From Bdellovibrionales bacterium (GTDB taxonomy: Bacteria > Bdellovibrionota > Bdellovibrionia > Bdellovibrionales > UBA1609), in assembly GCA_020435025.1 (NCBI GenBank), contig JAGRAG010000129.1:1-14956 (forward strand): DNA of 14,956 nucleotides. Direction: 5' to 3'. The notes beneath the pieces are model-generated. The model searched no databases, had not been told where the DNA came from, and was given only the letters and a program-made list of their open reading frames with translations. Of this stretch, positions 14,167 through 14,956 are shown piece by piece. Made by a program: the position numbers and the translations under genes. Within the stretch, counting starts at the first letter, position 1, and every line of letters starts with the position of its first letter.

Positions 14167-14956
14167 CTATCCCAAAAGTTCTCGACATTTACTTTTGGAT
14201 TCACTACTTCCCCAAACGTGAAAAACATCATTAAGGGAAATCGTCTCTGCATGGTTTGGAAACATAATGAGGTTGTCATTGCGAGCTATAGATACCACCG
14301 TCGCCCCTGTTTGAGCACGAATGTTTAAATCGGCCAGCGTCTTCCCTATGACGTTTTGATTTTTAATGCGAATGGGTTCGAGGTCCTCTAGACCAGGGAT
14401 CTCTAAGGGATCTTTTATAGGTAAATTTGAGGCTTTGCTAAATGTCTGCTTTTTAATGACAGATAGCAGTTTTTCGCTCCCAGCTTCACATTCAAAAGCG
14501 ACCACTCCCGCACTTTTCCACAAACGATAAAAGATAGTGATGAGCACCAACAACACAAGAAAAATAAAAATGTAGCTATCCAAAAAGAAGCTAACGGACG
14601 CTAAAAGAGGAAAACTAACAGCTAGGCTTAAAATAGACCAGATAGTTAAATGAAAAAATCTTTCTGCTGAAGATCCCTCTTGGTTCTTTTTCGGGTTAAA
14701 CGAAAAAACAGCTTGCGAAAGCTTGATCGTTACAGCCGAAGACATTCGCGTAAACCCATATACAATTGGCGCTAAGACAACTCCCAAAATAATAAATAAA
14801 ACGGTGGATTCCCATAAAGTCCCAGAGGGAACTCCCACCTTATTTAATATGGGGGGTAGAAAGTTAAAAAACAGAGGTGGTATCAAGATCAGCAACACCG
14901 AATCAAAAAACAAGCCTATGATGACTCGCTTGGGAACACCTAACAACTTTCCATCC
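14167..14956 (-). CDS. Membrane cation transporter with TrkA-C domain, 5' end missing
   Basis: The C-terminal portion of a larger membrane protein; the frame stays open to the window edge (reading DGKLLGVP...), so the true start is outside. About four or five membrane helices are visible: IIGLFFDSVLLILIPPLFF, TVLFIILGVVLAPIVYGF, IWSILSLAVSFPLLASVSFF and YIFIFLVLLVLITIFY. A soluble tail follows, and its last 60 or so residues form a TrkA-C (RCK-C) domain: NVIGKTLADLNIRAQTGATV then VSIARNDNLIMFPNHAETIS and LNDVFHVWGS. Such domains sense ligands or cations on K+ or Na+ channels and on CPA2-type antiporters (KefB-like), the most likely identity. The stop is 22 bp before the preferred mreB ATG, so the two may be co-transcribed. 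The transported ion cannot be told. Confidence 0.75.
   Translation of the reverse strand, partial: DGKLLGVPKRVIIGLFFDSVLLILIPPLFFNFLPPILNKVGVPSGTLWESTVLFIILGVVLAPIVYGFTRMSSAVTIKLSQAVFSFNPKKNQEGSSAERFFHLTIWSILSLAVSFPLLASVSFFLDSYIFIFLVLLVLITIFYRLWKSAGVVAFECEAGSEKLLSVIKKQTFSKASNLPIKDPLEIPGLEDLEPIRIKNQNVIGKTLADLNIRAQTGATVVSIARNDNLIMFPNHAETISLNDVFHVWGSSESKSKCRELLG

Noticed and set aside
14145..14279. 45-residue N-terminal extension of the MreB frame
   Set aside because: It would overlap the transporter gene by 113 bp and adds sequence not found at MreB N-termini; the AAAGGAG site and ATG14144 fit better.

Overview
The window looks like a piece of a Gram-negative chromosome of moderate to low GC. 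It has Sec and lipoprotein signals, a TolC-type outer-membrane protein, an RND pump and a DsbD-type inner-membrane reductase. The mix of genes, including a divergent MreB, would suit a Bdellovibrio-like or other delta-type bacterium, but the sequence alone does not settle the taxon. There are no rRNA or tRNA genes, no CRISPR array and no phage genes. No stretch longer than 300 bases lacks a gene.

Left edge (1-1023): an almost complete insertion sequence. Imperfect 24-bp terminal inverted repeats (2-25 and 1000-1023, 19 of 24 positions matching) enclose one IS1/IS1595-like transposase gene and a small intrinsic terminator. The element ends 47 bp upstream of a DUF3750 lipoprotein gene (1071-1781). 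A two-way terminator follows that gene.

Middle left (1904-4679, minus strand): a likely redox operon of a small ankyrin-repeat protein, a DsbD/ScsB-type trans-membrane thiol reductase, and a periplasmic thioredoxin/peroxiredoxin-like protein that overlaps the reductase stop codon by ATGA. The reductase probably carries cytoplasmic electrons to the periplasm, and the last protein is its most obvious client. Next comes a LysR regulator (4779-5615, minus) divergent from a TauE/SafE-type exporter (5702-6439, plus).

Middle right (6507-13072, minus strand): a likely metal-efflux operon. In transcription order it holds a secreted Cys/His-rich 125-residue protein, a heavy-metal-type RND pump, a 134-residue periplasmic protein, a TolC-family channel and an ArsP-type permease. 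No periplasmic adaptor gene of the CusB/CzcB type is present in the window; the 134-residue protein sits where one might be expected. The operon appears to start from a sigma70-like promoter whose -10 box is 6 bp from the first ATG, predicting a leaderless transcript. The divergently transcribed side of the LysR gene shows the same arrangement.

Right edge (13131-14956, minus strand): an MreB-family actin homologue preceded by the C-terminal part of a membrane transporter with a TrkA-C (RCK-C) domain, which runs off the window.
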